Origin: an uncultured Flavobacteriales bacterium
Lineage (GTDB): Bacteria; Bacteroidota; Bacteroidia; Flavobacteriales_D; Sanyastnellaceae
Assembly: GCA_938084585.1 (NCBI GenBank)
Contig: CALKFF010000033.1
Span: forward strand, 1-64,000
Direction: 5' to 3'
DNA length: 64,000 bases
The notes beneath the pieces were generated by a model. The model did not search any database. It saw nothing but the letters and a program-made list of their open reading frames with translations, and had not been told where the DNA came from. Within the stretch, counting starts at the first letter, position 1; the number at the start of each line of letters is the position of its first letter. The position numbers and the translations under genes were made by a program. This document shows, one piece after another, positions 51,876 to 59,898 of this stretch.

Positions 51876-54800
51876 TCAGCGAATCATTTGGATGTGACCC
51901 GTGTAGATGATGGCGCCGCGTCCACCTTTCTTTTTGATGGCAATGCGCCACGCAAACACTTCACCTCCGCTGCTGTAGTGCAACCCTTCGCCCGTCACGG
52001 CGTTGCTGCCGTCCCAAGCTTCATTCGGGTCTTCGCTGTAGAAGAGAACGTGGTTGCTGCGGTTCATGATGTGACACTCGTAGCTGGCGATGAGGTCCTG
52101 ACCAATGATGGAAGGTGCCCAAGCGTCGTTGAGGCCGTCGTTGTTGGGGGTGAATGCGTTGGGGGCATACACGTAGAGGTCCGTGGTCACGTCGATCGAC
52201 TGGCTGTGCACGTCGGTGCAGCCAAATTCGTTCACCACCAACAGTTGGGTGTTGTACGTCCCTGGGCGCGCATACTCGACAGAGGGGTGTTCCTCGGCGG
52301 AGCCTTCTCCGTTGCCAAAGGACCAAATGTATTCGACGGCACCGGTGGACATGTTTTCGAAGTCCACCACAGGATCCACAAATTCCACCACCGTATCCGG
52401 CAGCACTTCAAACAAGGCCACCGGTGGTGTGCGGCCTTCAAAGGCCTGCTCGTACGTGGTGTCTACAGCGCACACCACCACATGCTCTCCCACCGTGTAG
52501 GTGTTGGACACCGTGAAGTCCGCGTCGTAGTACCCTGGGTATTCCACGTTCAGTTCGAGCGGCGACAAGAAATCGTCGTACGTCGGGAAGCCTGGAATGG
52601 ACATGCTGAAGTTGGCAGCCCCGGCAGAAGAATTCAGCACCGACACCGTGGTCGGCAAACAAATGCTCTCTTGCAAGAAGGTCAATTCAGGACGCGGCAG
52701 TCCGCGAACCACGAAGGGCTGAGCAGGGCTTGTTTGGCTGCAGCCGTGGGTGTTCTCCACCTCGATGACGATTTCCACAGCGCCTTCCTTGTCCAAGCAA
52801 ATGGAGGGCATGATTTGGTCTGCATCTTCAACGGTGAAGTCCGTGATGTCCAAATCGTCCAGCGGCGTGACGTACCAGTTGAAGGACAGGCTGTCGTCCT
52901 CGCAGAAGTTGTACATCCCAAGGTCGTGGGACAGGGGGATGCAATTGCCTTCCGCGGTGTCCAGACACGCCTGAGGTGCGTCGATGGCAAAGGCGGGCTC
53001 CGGGGTGGGGTTCACCGTGATGGAGTCCACCAAACGGTTGGTGCAGAACAAGGTTCCGTCCGGACCCAAGTCGTGCGCAAACCTCACCACAACAGCCATG
53101 GAGTCCAACCGTGGACAGGGGCTGGGGTTGGTGTAGTTGTTGCACGCGCTGTTGATGGGGCTGGGTGCGGCGTTCCCGAAGATGTATTCCACGCCGGTGT
53201 TGAATGGCAGACCTTCATTCAGGAGGCCCACCTCGGCACAACCTTGCGCAGGGGAACATACCTCTTCAGGGAGGCCGAGGGTCCAAGCCAACACCGGAGT
53301 GGCCAAGACATCCACAGTCCATGTTTCCAAATCAGACACGCATCCTCGGTCGTCTTCCACTCGGAGTCCCACTTGCATGACCTCTGAAGGCGCCGCGCCG
53401 ACCCCCACGTTGGGGACGAGGACGGCTTGGTTGTCTGATTCAGTGGAGCTGTAGGTGTTGCCGTGGAACCACGTCGGCGTGTACACGCTCGAAGTCTCGT
53501 AATTCGTCACCTCGTAAGTCAAAGTGGCCTCTTCGCCCTGGCAAATGCCTGAGGGGCCTGTCAACGCCACCGCGGGTGCCGCAAACACCACGAAGGTGCT
53601 GTCGAATTGAGCTGAACACACCAAGCTGTCCTCCCCCTGGACGTACAGCAGAGACTTCGTGACTTCGAACACTGTGGAATCCGCAATGACTTCGAACGAC
53701 GTTTGGCTGCTTGGCACATTGTCCAATTCAAGGCCGGTGGTGGCGAAGAAGGAATACGTCGTGTTGGCGGGTGAATCGCTTTCGCTCAGGTCCAAGAAAT
53801 CCACCGTCCCACCCTCGCAGAAGACCGGCGCCACCGTGAAATCAGGGGACAAGGTGGGGAGCGCGTATTCAGAGGCTGTGGCACTCGCCGACGTGAAGCA
53901 CGACGCGAAGGTGCCTGAGCCTGGAATGATGTAGGGGATGGAACCTGAAACTTCCACCAACACGGGGGTGTCAATGCCCGACACAGTCAATTCAGAAATG
54001 TCCGTCCCTGTCGTGGCGTAACTTGAGTTGAACAGTTCGATGGGGTCCTCGAATCCATTGATGCCAAACCACGTGTAGTCGTCTGCACCTGAAGCCACCC
54101 ATGTGACCGTGTCGCCGTCGCACGCCAATTCCGTCTCAAGGTTTATGACTGGGAACTCCAGCGCGTACACCGTTTGTGTGGACGGCAAGGACACGCAGCC
54201 GTAGCTGTCGGTCACCACCAAGCTGACGTTCTGGTCGTGAATGCCGTCGATGGACGGTTCGTACGCCGCTGGGAACGAAACGCTGCTCGAAGGGGCATCG
54301 CTTGACACCATCTCGTTGAACGTGCTGGTGTTCCAATCCCATTCCCAAGTCAGCCCATTGCCTGCCAATGAATCGGCCCCTGTGGCGAGTGCAGCTTCGA
54401 CTTGAACGCTCGTGCCGTCGCACGCCCACTCGGGGATGGTCCAATCCACGCTGGGTGTGGGCAGCACGGTGAACGACCAAGGCTGTTCCACCACACATTC
54501 AAAATCCGCTGGGGTGGAGTTGTATTCGGAATACACCACCGTGGCCACGCCGGACACGACGGTGGCCGAGGTGAGGGGCGCTTCTGGAAGCACGTCGATG
54601 AAGTAGGCGTCGTCTTCGTTGATTTGGTTGGGGTAGCCGTTGTCCACTTGCCAGAAGAAGGACTCGGTGGCGCCGTTTTGATCGACGAAAGAGTTGAGCG
54701 TCAAGTCGGCGCCTTCGCACATGACCAAGTCCCCTGCAGGGCCGCTTGTGTCGTCTCCTGTCACGTTGAATGATGGGGCCAAACGACGGGACAAGTTCAA

Positions 54801-57800
54801 GGCGTTCTCGCTCACACACGTCAACCCCACGTCTTCATATTCTATGGTGCCTAGGAAGGGGAAGGTTTGGACGGATTGGCCGCCTTGGGCGACGAGGTAG
54901 TCCGGCGGCAGGGTGACTTCAAATTGGCCAGCGCCGTTGACTCCCCACACCACATCTTCCAGCCCGTTTTGCCCCAACGTTGTCAAGGTTTCAGGACCTG
55001 TGATGGCCGCGGACCATTCTTGGTCCTGGCACACGAAGGTGTTGCTGTTTTGGATGCGTGGAGCAGGGTAGATGAACACCAAATCGTCCCACGTTTGCGT
55101 GGCCACACAACCGTTGGACCCCGCGGTCAATTCGAACAACACGGGAGTGGGCTCGGTGAAGTCCGCAGCCACCACGCTGTTGATGGAAGGGGTGACGGCC
55201 AAAGAAAAGGCGTCGCCCGAGACCGGCACGTTGTTTCCATCGACGCTGGCACTCCAGGCGTAGGTGGCGTTGGCCACGTCCAAGCTGTCGTCCACATCGA
55301 TGCCGTCGAAGGTGAGCTGAATTTCCTCGCCTGAGCACACGGCGTCAGGCGTGGCGGTCAGTGCCCCGAAGGTCGGGAGTTCGTGGATGACCACGCTCAA
55401 GGTGGTGTCGGCTTGACACCCCGCCCCGTCGGTGAGGGTGAAGGTCACTTCGCCTGAGGCGGGCACGGGAATGTTTGTGTTCACGCTGATGCCGGCAGAG
55501 GCGCCTGTTTGGAACGGATTGACATTGAAGATGGGGTCGTCACCTGCGTTGCTCCAAACAAAGGAAATGGGCTGCCCGTTGCTCGACCCTTGAACCATCC
55601 CCGACGAGATTGTCACCGACTGCCCCACACAAATCTCATCAGGCACGTTGGTGTTGTTGGGGTTGATCATGGGGTTGCCCACCACGTCCAACGTCAACGT
55701 CCACGTGTCTGTGCACACGGCGCCACCGAAGTCCGAGGTGGCCAGCAATTCAAAGACAGTGTCGTCCCCAGCCTGAATGGCTGCTTCTGCCTCGGACCAG
55801 GGCATCACCCAGTCAATGGTGCCCGTGGTGGAGCTGAGTTCAATCACATCGCCGGTGTATGGGCTGAGGTACGACAACGACGACGCGCCTGAAATGGGGG
55901 CTGTCCAATCGGAGCCTTCGCACATCCGGTAGTCCAGGTTGTTGGGGACGGTGATGCGCGGTGAGGGGTACAGGCTGATTTGGTCTGGGAACGCGACTGT
56001 GCTGGCGCACACCCCGTCGGTCATGTCCAGCTCGAAGGACACCGTCACCGGGTCAAAATCTGCAGACCAAGCCTGGCTGTTGGCGAGGGAGAGGTCAATG
56101 GCTTCGTCGACAAACGGCGAGAGCTGGCTTACGGTGTAGCTCTCGTTGTTGCTTCCTGTGGCCGTCCAGATGTAGCTGAAATCGTCCAAGGTGCTGGACC
56201 CGTCCAAGGCCGGTTCGTCCATGGTCAACGTGATCAAATCCCCAGAGCAAATGGCAGAGTCAAGCTCTGAGAACATCACATTCACGGAGACAGGGGCGCT
56301 GTGGACAAACAGGGTTGTGGCCACTTGAGCCACACAACCTTCACTGTCGGTGGCCACCAAAGAGACGTTGGTGCTCGGCGTGTCGCTGCCGTCCACCAGA
56401 GAGAGGGTCAGGCTTTGGCCGCCGTTGGATTCCACGGCGTTGAAATCTTCAGCCATGTCCACGGTCCATGCGAAATCCAGTCCGCCGTTGGGGTTGAGCA
56501 GGACATCTGCCTCAAGTCCAAGGTCTCCGTTGTCGCACAACACTTGTTCCAAGGGCAAGGCCGCGATTTCTGGATTGTCGTGCACCTCCACATTCAAGGT
56601 CCAGGTGTTCTCACAGGTCAGCGTGCCAAAGTTAGACACCGCCGTGAGGTCGAACGAGGTGGGGAAGCCGACTGGATCGTTCTGGGCATGAAGCGGCCCG
56701 ATTTCACTCCATGGCATGGTCCACAACACGTCTCCCGACGCGTCGCTTGTCTCCTCGTAGGCGTCGCCGGTGAACGACCCTGTGAAGGTCAGCGAAGATG
56801 CACCGGTCAACACGCCTGTCCAATCGTCCCCAGCGCAGATGCTCAAGTCGGCGTCGCCTGAAGTGACCCTTGGCCGCGGGTAGATTTGGATGGCGTTGGT
56901 GTACGTTGTGGTGCTTGTGCACATCCCATCCGTCAAGGTCAAAGCCATGTTCACTTGACTTGGTTCCAAAGTTGGGGTCCAAGCTGCAGTGGGGATGGTC
57001 ACCCCGGTCAACAGGTCGCTCAACGGGTCTGTGGTGGGCACGGTGGGCAACACCTCGCCCGCCTCATTTGTGGCCGTCCATGTGTAGTTGTAGGCTTGAG
57101 GGTCCAACGCGGGGTCAAGTTGGGGCGCCTCCATGCTGAAGACGACACCGTCGCCAGAACAGGTTCCAACTGCGGAACCTTCCCAGCTCACCGTCCCAGG
57201 AACGGGGAGGGTCAACACGTCAAAGGACACGTCAGCTGACGTTTGGCAACCGACGGCGTCCAACACGGTCAATCCCAGGGTGCCGTTGCTCGCTGAGCTC
57301 GCCTCCGACAAGGACAAGCTCACGTCTGGGGTTCCTTGCCCTTGAAGGATGAACGAGGTCAAATCCCCGAGCTCCCAGTTGTAAGCAATGCCGCCGTTCT
57401 CATTGACGTCAAAAGCCGCCTCGAGTTCGAGGCTTCCGTCCTCGCAGAACATCAGATTCTCGTTGAAGGGAGAAAGTACAGGGTTGGCGGCCACGTTCAG
57501 CACGACAGTTTCTGTGTTCACACAAGTCCCCGCCGATCCTGTGGTGATGGCTTCCACGGCGACCTCGATGGCGCCTGCATCGCCTGTGCTCAGCGAGAGG
57601 CTGGTTCCTGTGCCCGCAGGCTGAAATCCATTTCCTCGGTCCACAGCCCAGGCGTATTCAAGGGTGGCCTCCTCACAAAGGAAGGCGTTCAGGCCCGGTC
57701 CAGACACCTCGAACTCCACCTCAGCGTCGGCACACAACACGTCAGGGAGCGCCAAGGCAAACTCAGCCACAGGCGTCACGGTCACGGGGAATGCCAACGG

Positions 57801-59708
57801 CTCACTCATGCACATGAGCGATTCTCCGGCCACGTCGTAGGATGTGGTCAGGGCAAGCTCGATGTCGGGGGTGTCAAGGCAGTTGACTGTCGGGAAAGTG
57901 GGGGTGGAGGTTGAGGCTCCTTCTCCGTTGTAAGGCAGTCCATTGTACGTCCATGAGTACGACAAATTTGCGCCTTCTGGAACGTTGGTGGGTTCGATTT
58001 CTTGTCCTTCGCACGCCGCTTCGAATTCCCCAGTGGGGATCTCGGCCACACGGACGTCCACAAACCCTTCAAGTTGATTGCTCGCGCATCCGGCGTTGTC
58101 CACGGCTGTGACCGCAACCGAAATCGGTCCAGCCGGTTGTGTTGTAGGCAGGTCCAATTCCAAGGTCAAGACCCCACTGCCGTCGAGTTCTTGGTCGTTG
58201 CCTCCGAGTGCGGAGGTCCAAGACACAGTGGTGGCTGCCCCACTGGACGCCACAAGATTCACGTCAAGCACGGCCACACTTCCGGCGCATGCGGCGTCAA
58301 GGTCGTCGCCGTTGGCCCAAGAGATGGCGGGGATGGCGTTGACTGGAATGGTCACCTCCAAGGGCGCGTCGGAATTGTCGCACGTCGTGCCATCGGCGAA
58401 TGTCGAGTTTTGTCCGACCGTGATGTCCACGCTTTGGTTGAGGGCTTGCCACATCCGAGAGGTGGCGTCCCCGCCGTTGGGCGGCACAGAGGTGAACCAA
58501 CTGTAGTCCGCGGTTTCGTTCAAGGCAGTTTCACTGACCACGACGACTTCCAACATGTCTCCCTCACACAAGGTGGACGCGGACGGTGCTCCGTTGAAGC
58601 TCAGCTCAGGCGGTGTTGGGGTGTGAACCACTTGAGTGACAGACGCAGAGGCAGAACACGTGGCTGTTGTGCTTGTGCCGTTGTCGTCGGTCACGGTGTA
58701 CACAAGGTCGACGGTTTGTTCCACCACATCGCCATCCGCAGGGTTGATCAGGTTGGTCAGGCCCAGGCTGGAATTTCCATTGCTCCAGGACCACTCTGCC
58801 GTTGGCACCCCAGCGGCGTCGTTGGTGTAGTCTGTGATTTCGATGTCGCTCACCACGAGGGCATCCTCTCCATTGCACACAGGGTCGGTGCTCAGCGTAA
58901 AGGTGGGGGCAGCCACGACTTCCACGGCTTGAAAGGTGGCAGGGGAAGGGCCGCAGGCGTTGGTGGCGTTGACGGCCAAAAGGTGCTCCCCAAGGTCCTC
59001 AAGGGCGATGGACGACAGGCCCAAACTCAAGGAAGGTCCATTGCATCCCAAGCCCGACGCCGAAACGTCGTCGTTGTCCAACGTGGCACCCGTGGGGCCG
59101 ACCAAGGTGTACGACAAGGTGGTCGACTCTGGGCCCTCTGAGCCTGTGGACATGGAGGCGCTGAACAAGTCTCCAGCACACAACACGGCACTGTAGTTGG
59201 ACACCACAGGTGCGCTGGGCGCGCCAGACACCACGAATTCTGTTGGGGTGACGATTTGGGCCAGAACGGGGAAGTCCGGGTTGTTTGTGGCAATCTCCAA
59301 CGCGCCGTTCTCCAAGGAAACTTCGTAGCAGCCGGCCTGGAGCACTTCGAACGACAAGGAGGTGGACATCGTCCAGTCCTCCAAGGCCTCGCCTGTGGAC
59401 GCATCCAAAGCGATGAAGTCAGCCAATTCCGAGCTCGACAACAGGGCGCCGTTGTGGCTGATTTGCCAGGGCACGGATTGCAGGGTGTTGGCACCCACTG
59501 TATCTGGATCCAGGATCGTGACCGTCACGTCATCACCAACACAGAACGGTGCTTCAGAAACTGTCATGCCGGTGGGGGGGAAGGTTTCTAAAGCCTGGCT
59601 CTCAACAGCCGCGGTCACAAGAAACATTGCTGCAAACAACACCTTCATGACACCAGAACGCATCAAGCGCTTGGTGAGGTTGTTTGAATCGGTCGAATGA
59701 ATGTCCAT
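51876..59708 (-). CDS. Giant T9SS adhesin with Ig/PKD-like repeats and type B sorting domain
   Basis: This 2610-residue protein has a signal region (VMKVLFAAMFLVTAAVESQALE). It continues as about twenty Ig/PKD-like modules, each opening with a Cys-x-G/D motif (CVGDDVTVTI, CAGDLFSAS, CEGDMLEVV, CSGDLITLT, CEGADLTLN and others). Near the C-terminus is a PKD domain (AEHPSVEYARPGTYNTQLL), then a gliding-motility/type B T9SS sorting domain opening VYAPNAFTPNNDGLNDAW. The middle holds three copies of a ~302-residue super-repeat. Such proteins are exported by T9SS and act in adhesion or gliding. A TAACTTGC box lies 31 nt before the ATG. DUF3078 follows 1 nt after the stop. Confidence 0.88.
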   Translation of the reverse strand: MDIHSTDSNNLTKRLMRSGVMKVLFAAMFLVTAAVESQALETFPPTGMTVSEAPFCVGDDVTVTILDPDTVGANTLQSVPWQISHNGALLSSSELADFIALDASTGEALEDWTMSTSLSFEVLQAGCYEVSLENGALEIATNNPDFPVLAQIVTPTEFVVSGAPSAPVVSNYSAVLCAGDLFSASMSTGSEGPESTTLSYTLVGPTGATLDNDDVSASGLGCNGPSLSLGLSSIALEDLGEHLLAVNATNACGPSPATFQAVEVVAAPTFTLSTDPVCNGEDALVVSDIEITDYTNDAAGVPTAEWSWSNGNSSLGLTNLINPADGDVVEQTVDLVYTVTDDNGTSTTATCSASASVTQVVHTPTPPELSFNGAPSASTLCEGDMLEVVVVSETALNETADYSWFTSVPPNGGDATSRMWQALNQSVDITVGQNSTFADGTTCDNSDAPLEVTIPVNAIPAISWANGDDLDAACAGSVAVLDVNLVASSGAATTVSWTSALGGNDQELDGSGVLTLELDLPTTQPAGPISVAVTAVDNAGCASNQLEGFVDVRVAEIPTGEFEAACEGQEIEPTNVPEGANLSYSWTYNGLPYNGEGASTSTPTFPTVNCLDTPDIELALTTSYDVAGESLMCMSEPLAFPVTVTPVAEFALALPDVLCADAEVEFEVSGPGLNAFLCEEATLEYAWAVDRGNGFQPAGTGTSLSLSTGDAGAIEVAVEAITTGSAGTCVNTETVVLNVAANPVLSPFNENLMFCEDGSLELEAAFDVNENGGIAYNWELGDLTSFILQGQGTPDVSLSLSEASSASNGTLGLTVLDAVGCQTSADVSFDVLTLPVPGTVSWEGSAVGTCSGDGVVFSMEAPQLDPALDPQAYNYTWTATNEAGEVLPTVPTTDPLSDLLTGVTIPTAAWTPTLEPSQVNMALTLTDGMCTSTTTYTNAIQIYPRPRVTSGDADLSICAGDDWTGVLTGASSLTFTGSFTGDAYEETSDASGDVLWTMPWSEIGPLHAQNDPVGFPTSFDLTAVSNFGTLTCENTWTLNVEVHDNPEIAALPLEQVLCDNGDLGLEADVLLNPNGGLDFAWTVDMAEDFNAVESNGGQSLTLSLVDGSDTPSTNVSLVATDSEGCVAQVATTLFVHSAPVSVNVMFSELDSAICSGDLITLTMDEPALDGSSTLDDFSYIWTATGSNNESYTVSQLSPFVDEAIDLSLANSQAWSADFDPVTVSFELDMTDGVCASTVAFPDQISLYPSPRITVPNNLDYRMCEGSDWTAPISGASSLSYLSPYTGDVIELSSTTGTIDWVMPWSEAEAAIQAGDDTVFELLATSDFGGAVCTDTWTLTLDVVGNPMINPNNTNVPDEICVGQSVTISSGMVQGSSNGQPISFVWSNAGDDPIFNVNPFQTGASAGISVNTNIPVPASGEVTFTLTDGAGCQADTTLSVVIHELPTFGALTATPDAVCSGEEIQLTFDGIDVDDSLDVANATYAWSASVDGNNVPVSGDAFSLAVTPSINSVVAADFTEPTPVLFELTAGSNGCVATQTWDDLVFIYPAPRIQNSNTFVCQDQEWSAAITGPETLTTLGQNGLEDVVWGVNGAGQFEVTLPPDYLVAQGGQSVQTFPFLGTIEYEDVGLTCVSENALNLSRRLAPSFNVTGDDTSGPAGDLVMCEGADLTLNSFVDQNGATESFFWQVDNGYPNQINEDDAYFIDVLPEAPLTSATVVSGVATVVYSEYNSTPADFECVVEQPWSFTVLPTPSVDWTIPEWACDGTSVQVEAALATGADSLAGNGLTWEWDWNTSTFNEMVSSDAPSSSVSFPAAYEPSIDGIHDQNVSLVVTDSYGCVSLPSTQTVYALEFPVINLETELACDGDTVTWVASGADDYTWFGINGFEDPIELFNSSYATTGTDISELTVSGIDTPVLVEVSGSIPYIIPGSGTFASCFTSASATASEYALPTLSPDFTVAPVFCEGGTVDFLDLSESDSPANTTYSFFATTGLELDNVPSSQTSFEVIADSTVFEVTKSLLYVQGEDSLVCSAQFDSTFVVFAAPAVALTGPSGICQGEEATLTYEVTNYETSSVYTPTWFHGNTYSSTESDNQAVLVPNVGVGAAPSEVMQVGLRVEDDRGCVSDLETWTVDVLATPVLAWTLGLPEEVCSPAQGCAEVGLLNEGLPFNTGVEYIFGNAAPSPINSACNNYTNPSPCPRLDSMAVVVRFAHDLGPDGTLFCTNRLVDSITVNPTPEPAFAIDAPQACLDTAEGNCIPLSHDLGMYNFCEDDSLSFNWYVTPLDDLDITDFTVEDADQIMPSICLDKEGAVEIVIEVENTHGCSQTSPAQPFVVRGLPRPELTFLQESICLPTTVSVLNSSAGAANFSMSIPGFPTYDDFLSPLELNVEYPGYYDADFTVSNTYTVGEHVVVCAVDTTYEQAFEGRTPPVALFEVLPDTVVEFVDPVVDFENMSTGAVEYIWSFGNGEGSAEEHPSVEYARPGTYNTQLLVVNEFGCTDVHSQSIDVTTDLYVYAPNAFTPNNDGLNDAWAPSIIGQDLIASYECHIMNRSNHVLFYSEDPNEAWDGSNAVTGEGLHYSSGGEVFAWRIAIKKKGGRGAIIYTGHIQMIR
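54880..57470 (-). repeat. Three-copy ~905-bp (~302-residue) super-repeat in the adhesin
   Basis: Equivalent motifs recur with constant spacing. IYPRPRV (about 56880), LYPSPRI (about 55970) and IYPAPRI (about 55065) are separated by about 905-910 bp. Each is followed by CxGDDWT/CEGSDWT/CQDQEWS and a GASSL/GASSL/GPETL stretch, and each is preceded by a CSG(D/E) module. Divergence is high, so the repeats are old. Confidence 0.75.
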
Positions 59709-59731
59709 GCAGGTAAGGAGTGTTCAATCTG

Positions 59732-59739
59732 GCAAGTTA
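59732..59739 (-). promoter_or_regulatory. -7 box of the adhesin unit
   Basis: On the minus strand TAACTTGC lies 31 nt before ATG 59708. No clear box was seen for the divergent plus-strand gene at 59899; the 190-bp gap holds nothing else obvious. Confidence 0.4.
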
Positions 59740-59898
59740 CGGAGGACACGGATTGCGCCCCTCTTTAGGTGTCGATAAAACGCCAGGGGATCCTTGACGC
59801 TTTTCCATGCGGCGCTGTTGATTGCTTCCCTTCGTCCGTGGCGCGCCCAGTGAAGTGCGCAAGAACTTGGGGACGAAAATTCAAAAACCATTCATACC

